From: Methanarcanum sp963643255
Lineage (GTDB): Archaea; Thermoplasmatota; Thermoplasmata; Methanomassiliicoccales; Methanomethylophilaceae
Length of the DNA stretch: 64,000 nt
Reading direction: 5' to 3'
Assembly (NCBI GenBank): GCA_963643255.1
Contig: CAVIIW010000008.1
Coordinates: forward strand, 9,374-73,373
Below, piece by piece: positions 33,168-40,787 of the stretch. The position numbers and the translations under genes were made by a program. Every line of letters begins with the position of its first letter. Position 1 is the stretch's first letter. The notes beneath the pieces are model-generated. The model saw only the letters and a program-made list of their open reading frames with translations. It had not been told where the DNA came from and ran no database searches.

Positions 33168-33525
33168 TGCCGCCACAGATTTGAGAAAACTAACAATAAT
33201 GCTGGAAAACTGCGACATTATTGCAGACATCATTGAACGTACTGGTGGTGATGAAGATGCTTTTCTTGAAGACAAAGTATATCAAGCCTCAGCAGCATTT
33301 TGTCTTCAGCGTATCGGACAAATGGCCAAAGAGCTGTCTCCTGAGCTTACGTCTGCGTATATGGACCACAAATATTGGAAAAATATCAAAGGAACACGCG
33401 ACATTATGGCACACCAATATCATAATGTACAGCAAGAATTCCAATGGAATACAATCACCGATGACATCCCTCCGCTTAGAGAACTCCTCGTTACGATGAT
33501 TGCAGATGTTAAATCGAAAGAATAG
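33157..33525 (+). CDS. hepT: HEPN-domain (HepT-type) toxin
   Basis: A 122-residue helical HEPN/DUF86 protein. The catalytic Rx4HxY motif is RDIMAHQY (near residues 86-93), characteristic of HEPN ribonucleases. It overlaps mntA and forms a complete MntA/HepT module. The stop codon is TAG; a TAG-decoding cell would add about ten residues before the next TAA. The role (toxin-antitoxin, phage defence or silencing) is inferred from the family. Confidence 0.9.
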   Translation: MNPNAATDLRKLTIMLENCDIIADIIERTGGDEDAFLEDKVYQASAAFCLQRIGQMAKELSPELTSAYMDHKYWKNIKGTRDIMAHQYHNVQQEFQWNTITDDIPPLRELLVTMIADVKSKE

Positions 33526-33554
33526 GGCAGATACTTTCGAAGAGATATCTGCGC

Positions 33555-33857
33555 CTAATTTCCCATATCAAGAACCGCTCCCGTTTTGAAAGAACCTCTT
33601 TCTTCTCTCTTACGGGCATTTTCTTTCAGAAGATCGTCTCTGGTATAACCGAGATACTCTGCGAATGAAAACAATACTTCCATTACATCCGCCAATTCCT
33701 CAAGGTTACGTGCATCCTTGAATTCGGCAACTTCTTCATCCAATTTGTCAGTGAGAAGTTTCGTGTACTCCGAACCGTCCGCAATTCTGTATTTACATTC
33801 TTTCCCGCTGGATTTGATAATCTCAGGTATTCTATCGCGAACGAGTTTTTCTGCCAT
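33555..33857 (-). CDS. MazG-like NTP pyrophosphohydrolase
   Basis: A 100-residue protein of the all-alpha NTP pyrophosphatase fold. It has MAEKLVRDRIPEIIK at the N-terminus and the metal-binding EEVAEF...NLEELADVMEVLF (about 40-63). Such proteins hydrolyse non-canonical or damaged nucleotides; phosphoribosyl-ATP pyrophosphatase-like members are close relatives. The frame ends in TAG. It is transcribed toward hepT and follows the PLD-helicase gene, so it is probably part of the same accessory stretch. Confidence 0.85.
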   Translation of the reverse strand: MAEKLVRDRIPEIIKSSGKECKYRIADGSEYTKLLTDKLDEEVAEFKDARNLEELADVMEVLFSFAEYLGYTRDDLLKENARKREERGSFKTGAVLDMGN

Positions 33858-33890
33858 ATTCCGAACGTACGGGCAGAACGGATAAACAAT

Positions 33891-35627
33891 TTACTGTTTC
33901 GAAATGTAGCGGGATCTTCTGAATTCCGCCACACGGTAGTTTACCGCGTCAAGCACATGATTTGAGAAAACTTTCATCGGAATGAACTGTTTCATCTCTT
34001 CCGATAATAAGAATTCTCCACCCCTGTAACTGAAGAACTTTTCTCCGCCGGATTTCATGATAAAATGAATGGGATTGTCTCTTGCGAGTTTCAGCCATTT
34101 GCTGTCCGATATCTTATCATACGGCCCCAATCCCTTCAGTCCCGATATATCCGGGCGGTTGGAAGGATTGGAATAGAATGTTTTGAATGACTGAATAATG
34201 TCGTCATCCGATGCCGCGGGATGCATTACTCCGTTTCTGAAAAACGACAGAAGCAGAGGCATCTTGTAAAGTCTGTTCATCGCAGTTGTTTCTACAAAAT
34301 GTATGAACTCCCCTGCAATTCCCGATGCAAACGCGGTTTCTATCGGTGTAGCGAGTTCATTCTTACTCAGATATCCCAGATAATCTCTGAATACTCTGTC
34401 CCTTACTGTGTTCATACGTCCGCACAGCATTTCATCGAGGTTTGTGAAAAACTCCATCCTGGTCGGCACGTGTCCGAGTTCGACCGTTATGCGTTTGAAT
34501 TCCGAATCAATCGTATCTTTAATTGCTCTGTTTCTCTCCGCGACACGTTCCATAATGTCGATGGATTCGAGATCGAAATCTATGACACACCCGCACGGAG
34601 CATGGGCGGATATTGCCCTGGAATCCAGGGAAATATTCTCCACTCCCGTGAGAAGAGACGGAATCATATCCGCTCTGCGGTAATTTCCGATGAAATCCAA
34701 TACCGTAAGGTGTGTTTTGTCTTCGGACTTTCTCAGTCCCCTGCCCAACTGCTGAATGAAAACCGTACGCGATTCGGTGGGACGGAGGAACATGACTGTA
34801 TCTATGGAAGGAATATCGACCCCTTCATTGAACATATCCACGGTGAACAATACAGACACTTTTCCGTCCTCGAAATCCGAAACCGAGAGAGATCTGTCGT
34901 CATCGCCTCCGGAAACAACTGCACGTGATTCTATTCCCCTGCGCATGAAGAAAGATTTCATGAATTCGGCGTGACGTATTCCCGAACAGAAACCGACGGC
35001 ACGCTCGGAAGGATGTTTCATGTAGTGTCTGTAGATCAATTCGGCACGTGACTCGTTTATCAGTGCGGCATCGAGATCGTTGTCATTGTAACGTCCGTTG
35101 GAATACCTCAGTTCTGTGTAATCCGTATTATCGGCAATTCCGTAGTAATAAAACGGAACGAGACGTCCGAAACGGATTGCATCGGACACCCCGATTTCAT
35201 ACACTACATTGTAGTCGCAGAGTACGAAAACATCTCTTGCATCCATCCTTTCGGGCGTTGCCGTGAGTCCCAACATGAATTTCGGCTTAAAATGCTCCAG
35301 TATCCTGCTGTAACTGCCCGCGGCGGCATGATGGAATTCGTCGATTACAATGTAATCAAAACGGTCGGATGCGATTTTATCGAGAATATTTTCCTGACGA
35401 AGTGACTGCACGCTCGCAAACAGCAAATCCGCATCCGTATCCCTGTGACCGCTGTACAGAAAACCTGTGGTTTTTCCGGGATGGAACTGTCTGAATGTCT
35501 TCTCCGCCTGTTCAAGTATTTCGCGGCGGTGTGCGACAAAAAGAATCCTTTCGAATGATTGGGAATCGTATGCGGCGATGAATGTTTTCCCGACGCCTGT
35601 CGCAGCCACAATAAGTGCCTTGTCCAT
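33891..35627 (-). CDS. PLD-helicase, C-terminal portion (helicase) after frameshift
   Basis: This is the helicase half of a broken PLD/DEAD-box protein. It begins at MDKALIVAATGVGKTF with the Walker A motif at residue 8-15, then DEFHH (Walker B), GLTATPERMD (motif III), and the second RecA domain with DMFNEGVDIPSIDTVMFLRPTESRTVFIQQLGRGLRK (motifs V-VI). About 220 C-terminal residues are unassigned. The true N-terminus lies in the overlapping frame at 35345-36253: one base is missing near 35629-35632, where TREK should continue to GMDKALI. The ATG at 35627 is therefore an internal codon, not the native start. Confidence 0.88.
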   Translation of the reverse strand: MDKALIVAATGVGKTFIAAYDSQSFERILFVAHRREILEQAEKTFRQFHPGKTTGFLYSGHRDTDADLLFASVQSLRQENILDKIASDRFDYIVIDEFHHAAAGSYSRILEHFKPKFMLGLTATPERMDARDVFVLCDYNVVYEIGVSDAIRFGRLVPFYYYGIADNTDYTELRYSNGRYNDNDLDAALINESRAELIYRHYMKHPSERAVGFCSGIRHAEFMKSFFMRRGIESRAVVSGGDDDRSLSVSDFEDGKVSVLFTVDMFNEGVDIPSIDTVMFLRPTESRTVFIQQLGRGLRKSEDKTHLTVLDFIGNYRRADMIPSLLTGVENISLDSRAISAHAPCGCVIDFDLESIDIMERVAERNRAIKDTIDSEFKRITVELGHVPTRMEFFTNLDEMLCGRMNTVRDRVFRDYLGYLSKNELATPIETAFASGIAGEFIHFVETTAMNRLYKMPLLLSFFRNGVMHPAASDDDIIQSFKTFYSNPSNRPDISGLKGLGPYDKISDSKWLKLARDNPIHFIMKSGGEKFFSYRGGEFLLSEEMKQFIPMKVFSNHVLDAVNYRVAEFRRSRYISKQ

Positions 35628-36253
35628 ACCTTCTCGCGGGTATGTTTCAATGCAAACAGAGCGGGAATCTGAGGCCCTTCAGGAGCCATAGTCTCAGAAT
35701 GTTTCGGAACTATGCGGGCGGAAGGTTTCACCCATGAATCTCTGTACTCTTTGACAATTTCCGGAGTCAGTAAAACGGAATGTTCTCCGTAAAGATATTC
35801 GAATTCACGTTCGAATGAGGAAAACGATGCAGGATCCATGCTGCGTTTCAGATTGTAATTCCATTCCACACCGTCCGTAAGAGCGGAACGGGAAAGATTC
35901 GAAGAACCGATCAGTATACGGTCGCCGTCGGGATCCGCCGTATGGATAATGTACGCCTTGGGATGGAATGATATGCCTTCATCTGAGAAAAGACGCACTT
36001 CGGCATTCTCTCCGAGAGTAAGCATTTCCTCCAATGCGAAAGGAGACGTTATCCCGAGATATGTTCCCGTGAGAATACGTACTTTGACTCCGCGTTTCAA
36101 TGCCGAAATCAAAGAATCATGTATAATCGAAAGACCTGAATCTTTCAGGAAGGAGACGATAATATCAACGGATTCCGCCTCGGAAAATGCGTAATCTATA
36201 GCCTTTCCCATAGACGAATCACGATTCGTTATTGCGCCCGTACTGCCCTCCAT
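35345..36253 (-). CDS. PLD-helicase, N-terminal portion (phospholipase D fold) before frameshift
   Basis: The first ~205 residues form a phospholipase D-like domain: FHPKAYIIH (HxK) and GSSNLSRSAL, the single HKD-type motif of PLD-helicases. The N-terminus VDIIVSFLKDSGLSIIHDSLISALKRGVKVRILTG is also typical. After residue about 207 (HTREK) the frame leaves the family sequence and the remaining ~95 residues are an out-of-frame reading of the helicase. Inserting one G near 35630 restores TREKGMDKALIV and gives a protein of about 787 residues. Such proteins sit in restriction and defence settings. Whether the shift is natural or an assembly error cannot be told from one sequence. Confidence 0.85.
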   Translation of the reverse strand: MEGSTGAITNRDSSMGKAIDYAFSEAESVDIIVSFLKDSGLSIIHDSLISALKRGVKVRILTGTYLGITSPFALEEMLTLGENAEVRLFSDEGISFHPKAYIIHTADPDGDRILIGSSNLSRSALTDGVEWNYNLKRSMDPASFSSFEREFEYLYGEHSVLLTPEIVKEYRDSWVKPSARIVPKHSETMAPEGPQIPALFALKHTREKVWTRHLLWLRQASGKHSSPHTIPNHSKGFFLSHTAAKYLNRRRRHSDSSIPEKPQVFCTAVTGIRMRICCLRACSHFVRKIFSIKSHPTVLITL

Positions 36254-36432
36254 ACCGTTCTGACTATCGTGTAGAACGTATTTAATAAGGGCCTTTGAAT
36301 CGGAATAATGCTGTTTGCAATGTTACAGTCAGCCGTCGGATTCAATCGATTCGGTTCGAAATTGCAATATTCTGGGCAAAAAATCGAAACGACGTTATAT
36401 TTATATCAGTGTTGAATTTAACCCTAACTTAC

Positions 36433-36506
36433 GGGCCTGTAGCTTAGTATGGTGGAGCGTCCGGCTCATAACCGGATGGCCGTCGGTTCAAATCCGGCTA
36501 GGCCCA
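36433..36506 (+). tRNA. tRNA(CAT), probably Ile2 (agmatidine) or elongator Met
   Basis: Acceptor GGGCCTG pairs with TAGGCCC (one G-T pair), D-arm AGCTTAGTATGGTGGAGC, anticodon loop CTCATAA, T-loop TTCAAAT, discriminator A. CCA is not encoded. It lacks the AGCGGG start of archaeal initiator tRNA. The GGGCC-type acceptor and A73 look more like tRNA-Ile2 (C34 becomes agmatidine) than elongator tRNA-Met, but this is inference. A TATATTTATATC element lies near 36398-36410. Confidence 0.85.
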
Positions 36507-36518
36507 CTTCTCGTTTTT

Positions 36519-36616
36519 GTGATTTTGTTCTGTTTAACAGCCGATTCTTTCGTGTTTTCTCTGCGGTCCGGTAAAACTTCTTTGAAATTTCGGTAATTTT
36601 TATAAGAATTTCAACG
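36519..36616 (+). repeat. Leader repeat, copy A (upstream of first AAA gene)
   Basis: A segment of about 98 bases directly before the first AAA-ATPase gene is repeated at 37939-38031 with roughly 85 percent identity by eye. Shared cores include TTTTCTCTGCGGT and AAAACTTCTTTGAAATTTCG. It includes an AT-rich TATA-like run (AATTTTTATAAG) that could be the promoter, about 20-30 bases before the ATG at 36629. Confidence 0.75.
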
Positions 36617-36628
36617 TTATGTGCACTT

Positions 36629-37855
36629 ATGCCTTCGGAGAAAATCATAACCCGCAGAAAATACCTGGAGAGAATCAGGCCGTATTATGAATCCGATTTG
36701 ATCAAAGTCCTGACAGGGCCGAGAGGTTCAGGCAAAACGACAATTCTCACTGCGATTATGAATGAGATTGGTGCCGATAACGATCATAAAATCATGATAA
36801 ATTTTGAAGACATGGACTATTTTCACATCAAAAATGCATCCAATCTGAATGATTTGATCAAAGAGAAAATTAAAGACGGCAGATACTATCTTTTCTTCGA
36901 CGAAATCCAACATGTGAAAGATTTCGAAAGAGCATTGGCATCATTCAGAGTGAAATACGACTGTTCGATATTCGTGACCGGCAGCAACAGCACTCTGCTT
37001 TCAGGCGAATTGGCAAGTCTTCTCGTAGGGAGAACAAAAGAATTTCTGATAATGCCGTTCAGTTACTCCGAAGCCAAGGAATACATTAAATTCCTCGGAA
37101 AAGAACCGAATGATGATTTCTTCACGGATTATCTCCGTATGGGGGGATATCCGCAGCGTTTTCAGTATGATGACGAAACGGCAGTTAGAGAATATCTCGA
37201 AGAACTGTATGAGTCGATTATCACATCTGACATCCTGAAAAGAAACAATGAAAACGAAAAAGAGAAACTGAAAAACGTCGCATCATTCGTCCTTTCCAAC
37301 AGCGGTTCAAGGTTTTCGGCACAGACTGTTGCCGATTATCTCAATAAAATACACAGATCGGAGAAATACATCTCGCTGCAGACTGTGTACAACTATCTGG
37401 AAAGGATGGAAAAAGCATTCCTGATCAAACGTGCGAGAAAGTACAGCATATCCGGAAAGGCAATTATGGATTCTTTCGTGAAGAATTACGTCCTGGATAA
37501 CGGACTTTCTTTCATAAATTCAAATTCAATGGATATGAGGGACACATACTTTCTGGAGACATTGGTCTATGACGAACTGATTTCCAGAGGATATGAGGTG
37601 TATGTCGGCGAGACATACAAGGCGGAAGTCGATTTCGTTGTCATCAAAAACGGAAAGAAATGCTTCATTCAGGTAGCTTACCTTTTGGCGGATGAGAAAA
37701 CAATCGAACGTGAATTCGGAGCGTTCTCGCCGATCAGAAGTGCGAATCCGAAATACGTTATGTCCCTGGATAAGCTGAATATGTCGAGAGACGGGATCGT
37801 TCACTGCAATATAGTGGATTTCCTGGACGGAAAAACGGATTTGTATCTTACGTGA
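36629..37855 (+). CDS. AAA ATPase with DUF4143-type C-terminus (first of two)
   Basis: A 408-residue P-loop ATPase of the archaeal AAA_14/DUF4143 type. Walker A GPRGSGKTT is near residues 30-38, Walker B YYLFFDEIQHV near 86-96, sensor TGSNSTLLSGELASLLVGR near 115-133, and the C-terminal domain (from about 200) ends in a PD-(D/E)xK-like nuclease fold signature (ETYKAEVDFVVIKNGKKCFIQVAY). Such proteins are abundant in host-associated archaea and bacteria; their role is unknown, with defence or mobile-element control suspected. It is preceded by leader repeat copy A and followed by palindromic repeats. Confidence 0.88.
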   Translation: MPSEKIITRRKYLERIRPYYESDLIKVLTGPRGSGKTTILTAIMNEIGADNDHKIMINFEDMDYFHIKNASNLNDLIKEKIKDGRYYLFFDEIQHVKDFERALASFRVKYDCSIFVTGSNSTLLSGELASLLVGRTKEFLIMPFSYSEAKEYIKFLGKEPNDDFFTDYLRMGGYPQRFQYDDETAVREYLEELYESIITSDILKRNNENEKEKLKNVASFVLSNSGSRFSAQTVADYLNKIHRSEKYISLQTVYNYLERMEKAFLIKRARKYSISGKAIMDSFVKNYVLDNGLSFINSNSMDMRDTYFLETLVYDELISRGYEVYVGETYKAEVDFVVIKNGKKCFIQVAYLLADEKTIEREFGAFSPIRSANPKYVMSLDKLNMSRDGIVHCNIVDFLDGKTDLYLT

Positions 37856-37878
37856 AATGATATACCATTTTGATTTCT

Positions 37879-37917
37879 ATTCCGTTTTCAGTCTACATGT
37901 AGACTTAATTCGGATTA
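37879..37917. repeat. Palindromic repeat, copy 1
   Basis: The core AGTCTACATGTAGACT (37890-37905) is a perfect 16-base palindrome, flanked by TTCCGTTTTC on the left and AATTCGGATTA on the right. It lies 34 bases after the first AAA gene's stop. Confidence 0.85.
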
Positions 37918-37938
37918 TTGCCGTTGTTTTCTGTGAAG

Positions 37939-38031
37939 AAATTTTGTTAGACAGTCGGTTTTTCCTGTGTTTTCTCTGCGGTTTGATAAAACTTCTTTGA
38001 AATTTCGATAATTTTTTTGATAATTTCAAAG
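37939..38031 (+). repeat. Leader repeat, copy B
   Basis: Second copy of the leader repeat of 36519-36616, about 1.4 kb away. It shares TTTTCTCTGCGGT and AAAACTTCTTTGAAATTTCG with copy A, with scattered substitutions. A TATA-like ATAATTTTTTTGATAAT run is present, but no open reading frame starts in the 60 bases after it. Confidence 0.75.
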
Positions 38032-38056
38032 ATAATGTTTCAGTGTACGTCTGTCT

Positions 38057-38095
38057 ATTCCGTTTTCAGTCTACGTGTAGACTGAATTCAGATTA
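38057..38095. repeat. Palindromic repeat, copy 2
   Basis: Core AGTCTACGTGTAGACT (38068-38083), with one change (A to G) at the centre of the palindrome, and the same TTCCGTTTTC and AATTCAGATTA flanks. Confidence 0.85.
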
Positions 38096-38193
38096 ATGTT
38101 GCTGCAAAATAATGGAGGATGTATCGGACATGGCCGGTTTCACCGTAATTGCACCGAAATCATCAAAAAGACGGTTTCAACATAGAATTATAT

Positions 38194-38232
38194 GTCCTGT
38201 TTTTAATCTACATGTAGACTGAATTCGGACTG
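38194..38232. repeat. Palindromic repeat, copy 3
   Basis: Core AATCTACATGTAGACT (38205-38220), one base off the palindrome, with the right flank AATTCGGACT. It ends about 20 bases before the ATG of the second AAA gene, where an operator would block transcription or translation initiation. Confidence 0.85.
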
Positions 38233-38240
38233 GTACTGCT

Positions 38241-39494
38241 ATGGAAATAAAGAGAGACAGGTATCTCAACAGATTAATCTCCAGAAAAAGGAACGGTATG
38301 ACCAAAGTCGTAACGGGTATGAGGAGATGCGGTAAATCGTATCTTCTGTTCAATCTGTTCAAAAACCACCTTTTGAGTTCTGGAGTCGGAGACGATCACA
38401 TAATATGCATAGCATTGGACAGTCTTGAAGACGAACCGCTGTTGGATGCGAATAAGCTCTATTCCGCAATTAAAGACTCGATAACCGACAGCGATCAGTA
38501 CTACGTCCTCTTGGATGAGATACAGCTCGTAGACAGGTTCGAGAAAGTCATCAACAGTCTGATGCGCATGAGTAATGTGGACATCTACGTAACAGGCAGT
38601 AATTCCAAAATGCTTTCTTCCGACATAATAACCGAATTCAGAGGAAGAGCCGATGAAGTCAGAGTAATGCCTCTGTCTTTTTCGGAATTTATCGCGGCAT
38701 ACGACGGCACCGACAAAGAAGCATGGGATCAATACATCGAATACGGCGGCCTGCCTGAAATTTTAATGCTGGACGGTGACGAACAGAAGAGCGGATATCT
38801 TATGGGCGTACTGAACAAAACCTATCTGAAAGATATCAAAGACAGATACAGTATCCGGATTCCTTCCGCTTTGGACGGCATATTCGATGTGCTGTCATCT
38901 TCCGTAGGATCCCTGACCAATCCGAAAAGAGTGAAAGATATTCTCAGAACCAAAGGTTTCAGCACTATCGACGATTCAACCGTCAATAATTACATCGGAT
39001 ACCTTGAAGATGCATTTCTTTTCGAGAAAAGCAGCAGATATGACGTAAAAGGAAGATCTTACTTCGACACTCCTTCCAAATATTACGCAACAGACATCGG
39101 AATAAGAAATGTGAGACTGAATTTCAGGCAGGTCGAGGAAACACATCTGATGGAAAATGTGATTTACAACGAACTGAGATCGAGAGGATTCACCGTAGAT
39201 GTGGGAGTGGTTGATTTTACCGAAACATCGGACGGAAAACGTGTGATGAAACGTACTGAGATTGATTTCGTTGCCAATAAAGGGAAAATCAGATACTACA
39301 TCCAATCGGCGTACATGATGGATGACAGTAAGAGAAAAACGGAAATCAGACCGTTCCTGAAGGTGAATGATTCGTTCGGGAAGTTCATCATTGTAGACGG
39401 ATCGATGCGCCCCCGTGTCGATGACAACGGAATAATCACGATGGGAATCATAGATTTTCTGAAAAACGATAAGAGTCTGGAAAATCCGTTTTGA
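38241..39494 (+). CDS. AAA ATPase with DUF4143-type C-terminus (second of two)
   Basis: A 417-residue paralogue of the ATPase at 36629, related in family but divergent in sequence. Walker A GMRRCGKS is near residues 28-35, Walker B YYVLLDEIQLV near 90-100, TGSNSKMLSSDIITEFRGR near 118-136. The C-terminal half has the same nuclease-like pattern (MKRTEIDFVANKGKIRYYIQSAY). The second gene has Ser in place of Thr in the P-loop GKS, a permitted variant. It starts 20 bases after palindromic copy 3. The two proteins may form a complex or be independent selfish or defence elements. Confidence 0.88.
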   Translation: MEIKRDRYLNRLISRKRNGMTKVVTGMRRCGKSYLLFNLFKNHLLSSGVGDDHIICIALDSLEDEPLLDANKLYSAIKDSITDSDQYYVLLDEIQLVDRFEKVINSLMRMSNVDIYVTGSNSKMLSSDIITEFRGRADEVRVMPLSFSEFIAAYDGTDKEAWDQYIEYGGLPEILMLDGDEQKSGYLMGVLNKTYLKDIKDRYSIRIPSALDGIFDVLSSSVGSLTNPKRVKDILRTKGFSTIDDSTVNNYIGYLEDAFLFEKSSRYDVKGRSYFDTPSKYYATDIGIRNVRLNFRQVEETHLMENVIYNELRSRGFTVDVGVVDFTETSDGKRVMKRTEIDFVANKGKIRYYIQSAYMMDDSKRKTEIRPFLKVNDSFGKFIIVDGSMRPRVDDNGIITMGIIDFLKNDKSLENPF

Positions 39495-39499
39495 TTTTA

Positions 39500-39979
39500 T
39501 CACAAAATACTGTGACCTTCGATCTCAAGCATTCTTTGCTTTCTTTCCATTCCGCCTGCGTATCCCGTAAGACTTCCGTCTTTCCCGATTACGCGGTGAC
39601 ACGGAACAATAACCGCAACGGGATTGCGACCTACGGCCTGACCGACTGCCTGTGCGGACATGCGCGAACCTCTCTTTTCGGAGATTTTCGATGAAATTTC
39701 TCCGTATGTGACAGTACTTCCGTACGGTATCATACGGAGGATTTCCCACACTTCTTTTTGGAAATCCGTTCCGATTAAGTGAATACAGACTTCTTCCTGC
39801 GGAATCTTTCCCGAAAAATATTCATCAAGCCATTTCACAGCCGAAGAGATGTACTTTTCATTTCCTTCGGAATCGGATACTTTCGGAGAACATTTCTGAT
39901 CTTCGAACCATAATCCTGTGAGACCTTCATCATCCGCTGTGAGAATTATTCTTCCCAACGGAGAATCATAATATTCCAT
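39500..39979 (-). CDS. ogt: Methylated-DNA--protein-cysteine methyltransferase
   Basis: Ogt repairs O6-alkylguanine by transferring the alkyl group to its own cysteine. The 159-residue protein has the active site VIVPCHRVIGKDGSLTGYAGG near residues 123-143, a helix-turn-helix (YGSTVTYGEISSKI) and an intact RMSAQAVGQAVGRNP segment. Typical length. It overlaps no neighbour and is convergent with the AAA gene (6 bases apart). Confidence 0.96.
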   Translation of the reverse strand: MEYYDSPLGRIILTADDEGLTGLWFEDQKCSPKVSDSEGNEKYISSAVKWLDEYFSGKIPQEEVCIHLIGTDFQKEVWEILRMIPYGSTVTYGEISSKISEKRGSRMSAQAVGQAVGRNPVAVIVPCHRVIGKDGSLTGYAGGMERKQRMLEIEGHSIL

Positions 39980-39989
39980 ATCCTCCGCC

Positions 39990-40772
39990 TCACGGTTTCC
40001 CGGACATGTGTTCCGCTTTGAATCTCTCGAATTTCTTCTTTTCCGATGAGAGATACATCTTTTTCACAAACGGGAATATTGTGAATAACACCATAGCGAA
40101 ACGGAACAGTCTGCAGGGAAACACCCTCTTTTTCCCTTTCTCCATACCTTTTATCATAGCTTCCGCAACATGTTCCGGAGTCTGAACGGGATATGGTTTC
40201 TCGAAATCTCTGTCGTTTGCGGCTTTGAAGAATCCTGTATCCGTAGCTACGGGGTACAGAACGGTTAACTGAACATTGTCTCCTTTTTCAAGACGTACGG
40301 CATCCTGAAAACCGTCGAGTGCGAATTTTGTAGCAGTGTATAAGGTGTAACCGGGCATTCCCATGAGCCCCATGGCGGATGCGGTCAGTGCAAAGATTCC
40401 TTTTCTTCCGTTGAGGTGTTTCACGAATTTCTGATAGGAGTAAATCGGAGAGTACACATTGGTGCGGAATATTCTGTCAATTCTGTCCCAATCGGCGTAA
40501 TCCATCGATTCGTAATACGGAAAACCTGCGTTTGCGATGAACACATCGATTTTATCAAAATGCTTCAGAGCTTCTTCGAATATTCTGTCGACGTTTTCTT
40601 CCGTCGATACGTCGCATTCGAATGCTGTAACATCCTCATTGACTAAATTGTCTGTGTGAATATCCGCGGCGAATATCCTGTTGCCTTTGGATAAGAGCAT
40701 CTTCATCATACGGTTCCCGATGCCGCTGTTCGCACCGGTGATGATTATGTTCTTACCTTCGATAGCTTCCAT
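39990..40772 (-). CDS. Short-chain dehydrogenase/reductase
   Basis: A 260-residue SDR enzyme. It has the nucleotide-binding TGANSGIG at residues 12-19, FIANAGFP near 87-94, and the catalytic Ser...Tyr-x-x-x-Lys (TASAMGLMG with YTATK near 150). The C-terminal tail is basic and partly hydrophobic (FAMVLFTIFPFVKKMYL), so it may sit at the membrane. Substrate is unknown. Genes for ogt, SDR, a flavodoxin-ferredoxin and a cysteine desulfurase run the same way with short gaps. Confidence 0.9.
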   Translation of the reverse strand: MEAIEGKNIIITGANSGIGNRMMKMLLSKGNRIFAADIHTDNLVNEDVTAFECDVSTEENVDRIFEEALKHFDKIDVFIANAGFPYYESMDYADWDRIDRIFRTNVYSPIYSYQKFVKHLNGRKGIFALTASAMGLMGMPGYTLYTATKFALDGFQDAVRLEKGDNVQLTVLYPVATDTGFFKAANDRDFEKPYPVQTPEHVAEAMIKGMEKGKKRVFPCRLFRFAMVLFTIFPFVKKMYLSSEKKKFERFKAEHMSGKP

Positions 40773-40787
40773 GATATCGTGACGGCA

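Larger units (their letters stand above)
37856..38240. other. 385-base spacer with leader copy B and three palindromic repeats
   Basis: No gene lies here. It contains a second copy of the leader repeat (37939-38031) and three copies of a 39-bp repeat around a palindrome (37879, 38057, 38194). Copy B precedes no intact gene, so a third ATPase gene may once have been present, or the leader was duplicated with the first gene. Confidence 0.7.

Noticed and set aside
34221..34928. 235-residue plus-strand frame opposite the helicase
   Set aside because: Shadow of the helicase frame with unusual Cys/His/Tyr content; no homology or ribosome-binding sequence.
32195..36506. Integrated virus or conjugative element
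   Set aside because: No integrase, capsid, or transfer genes and no clear attachment-site duplication of the tRNA ends.
36619..36628. Earlier ATG (36619) for the first AAA ATPase
   Set aside because: It is out of frame with the gene; ATG 36629 leads directly into the conserved N-terminus.
37856..38240. CRISPR array
   Set aside because: Only three repeats, unevenly spaced (137-178 bases) and centred on a palindrome; no cas genes are in the window.
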